Below, piece after piece: positions 5,388 through 5,677 of a stretch of DNA of 5,677 bases (positions are counted from its first letter, which is position 1; the number at the start of each line of letters is the position of its first letter). The stretch is from Desulfovibrio sp. (GTDB lineage Bacteria > Desulfobacterota > Desulfovibrionia > Desulfovibrionales > Desulfovibrionaceae): contig JAAUYX010000007.1 of NCBI GenBank assembly GCA_014804905.1, positions 56,037-61,713 of the forward strand, in the 5' to 3' direction. The notes beneath the pieces are model-generated. The model worked only from the letters and a program-made list of their open reading frames with translations, did no database searches and was not told the origin of the DNA. The translations under genes were made by a program, and so were the position numbers.

Positions 5388-5677
5388 ATGCAGGAAGTGT
5401 CGCAGTTTACGGCGGACTGGAAGGCGGACCCGCTCCACGTCAAGCCGGCCTTTGAGGCCTGGGGTGATTTTCTTGCGGACCTTGACGACGTGAGCCTCGA
5501 TTTCAAGGCGCGGCCCGGCATCAGCTATTCCCTGCGGGCGCGTCACGCCGCGCAGAAGGCACGCGAGCTTTTCGTGCTGGTGGATGTGGTGGATGACGAG
5601 CCGGAAAGCCGCTGGCTTTCGGTCTGCTTTTATGCCGACATGGTGAACGACCCGGACGAGAAGGGCGATTTTGTGCC
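5388..5677 (+). CDS. Uncharacterised conserved protein (3' partial)
   Basis: An open frame runs to the end of the window. The ATG at 5388 is preferred because AAGGGA (5376-5381) lies 6 bases before it; the in-frame ATG at 5373, two bases after the upstream stop, has GGGA at 5362-5365 and is also possible. The visible 96 residues begin MQEVSQFTADWKADPL and contain no signal peptide or membrane segment, so the protein should be cytoplasmic. Notable stretches are FEAWGDFLADLDDVSLDF, KARPGISYSLRARH, LFVLVDVVDD, RWLSVCFYADMVNDPDE and KGDFVP. It is acidic, with a predicted mix of alpha and beta structure. I recall similar hypothetical proteins in Desulfovibrio genomes but know of no function. Tight spacing suggests it is translated from the same message as the SNase-like gene. 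Confidence 0.8.
   Translation, partial: MQEVSQFTADWKADPLHVKPAFEAWGDFLADLDDVSLDFKARPGISYSLRARHAAQKARELFVLVDVVDDEPESRWLSVCFYADMVNDPDEKGDFV

Overview
The window is GC-rich, densely coding, and every supported gene lies on the + strand. It looks like the chromosome of a Desulfovibrio-type sulfate reducer (Desulfovibrionaceae). This assignment is inferred. It rests on strong GC codon bias, a small DUF2325-type gene placed directly upstream of feoB, Fur-like operators close to the form I recall for Desulfovibrio, and a last gene resembling a hypothetical family I associate with that group. No rRNA, tRNA, CRISPR array, insertion sequence or phage gene was seen.

Layout from left to right: (1) 1-693, the C-terminal part of a CinA-type nicotinamide-nucleotide amidase, with its 5' end outside the window. 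(2) 777-1961, a complete membrane-fusion (HlyD/EmrA-type) periplasmic adaptor with no transporter partner in view. (3) 1962-2127, an AT-rich intergenic segment with a TTGACA promoter whose spacer holds a strong Fur-box-like palindrome. (4) 2128-2403, a 91-residue DUF2325-type protein. (5) 2404-2500, a second TTGACA promoter with a second Fur-like palindrome. (6) 2501-4717, the ferrous-iron transporter FeoB, complete and with intact G motifs. (7) 4718-4827, a GC-rich hairpin and a possible weak promoter. (8) 4828-5370, an exported staphylococcal-nuclease-fold protein that appears to have lost all its catalytic residues. (9) 5388-end, the start of an uncharacterised soluble protein, cut by the window edge.

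The functional core is the iron-uptake segment at about 2041-4717. The DUF2325 gene and feoB each have their own promoter and a near-identical operator core (AATGAA-N-TTCATT), so both are predicted to be repressed by Fur when iron is sufficient. No FeoA or FeoC gene lies next to feoB here. The DUF2325 protein occupies the place where feoA is often found, which makes it a candidate accessory factor for ferrous-iron import. The flanking genes (cinA, the adaptor, the SNase-like protein and the final hypothetical) show no obvious link to iron. The strongest leads are the doubly Fur-controlled DUF2325-FeoB pair and the apparently dead secreted SNase-like protein.
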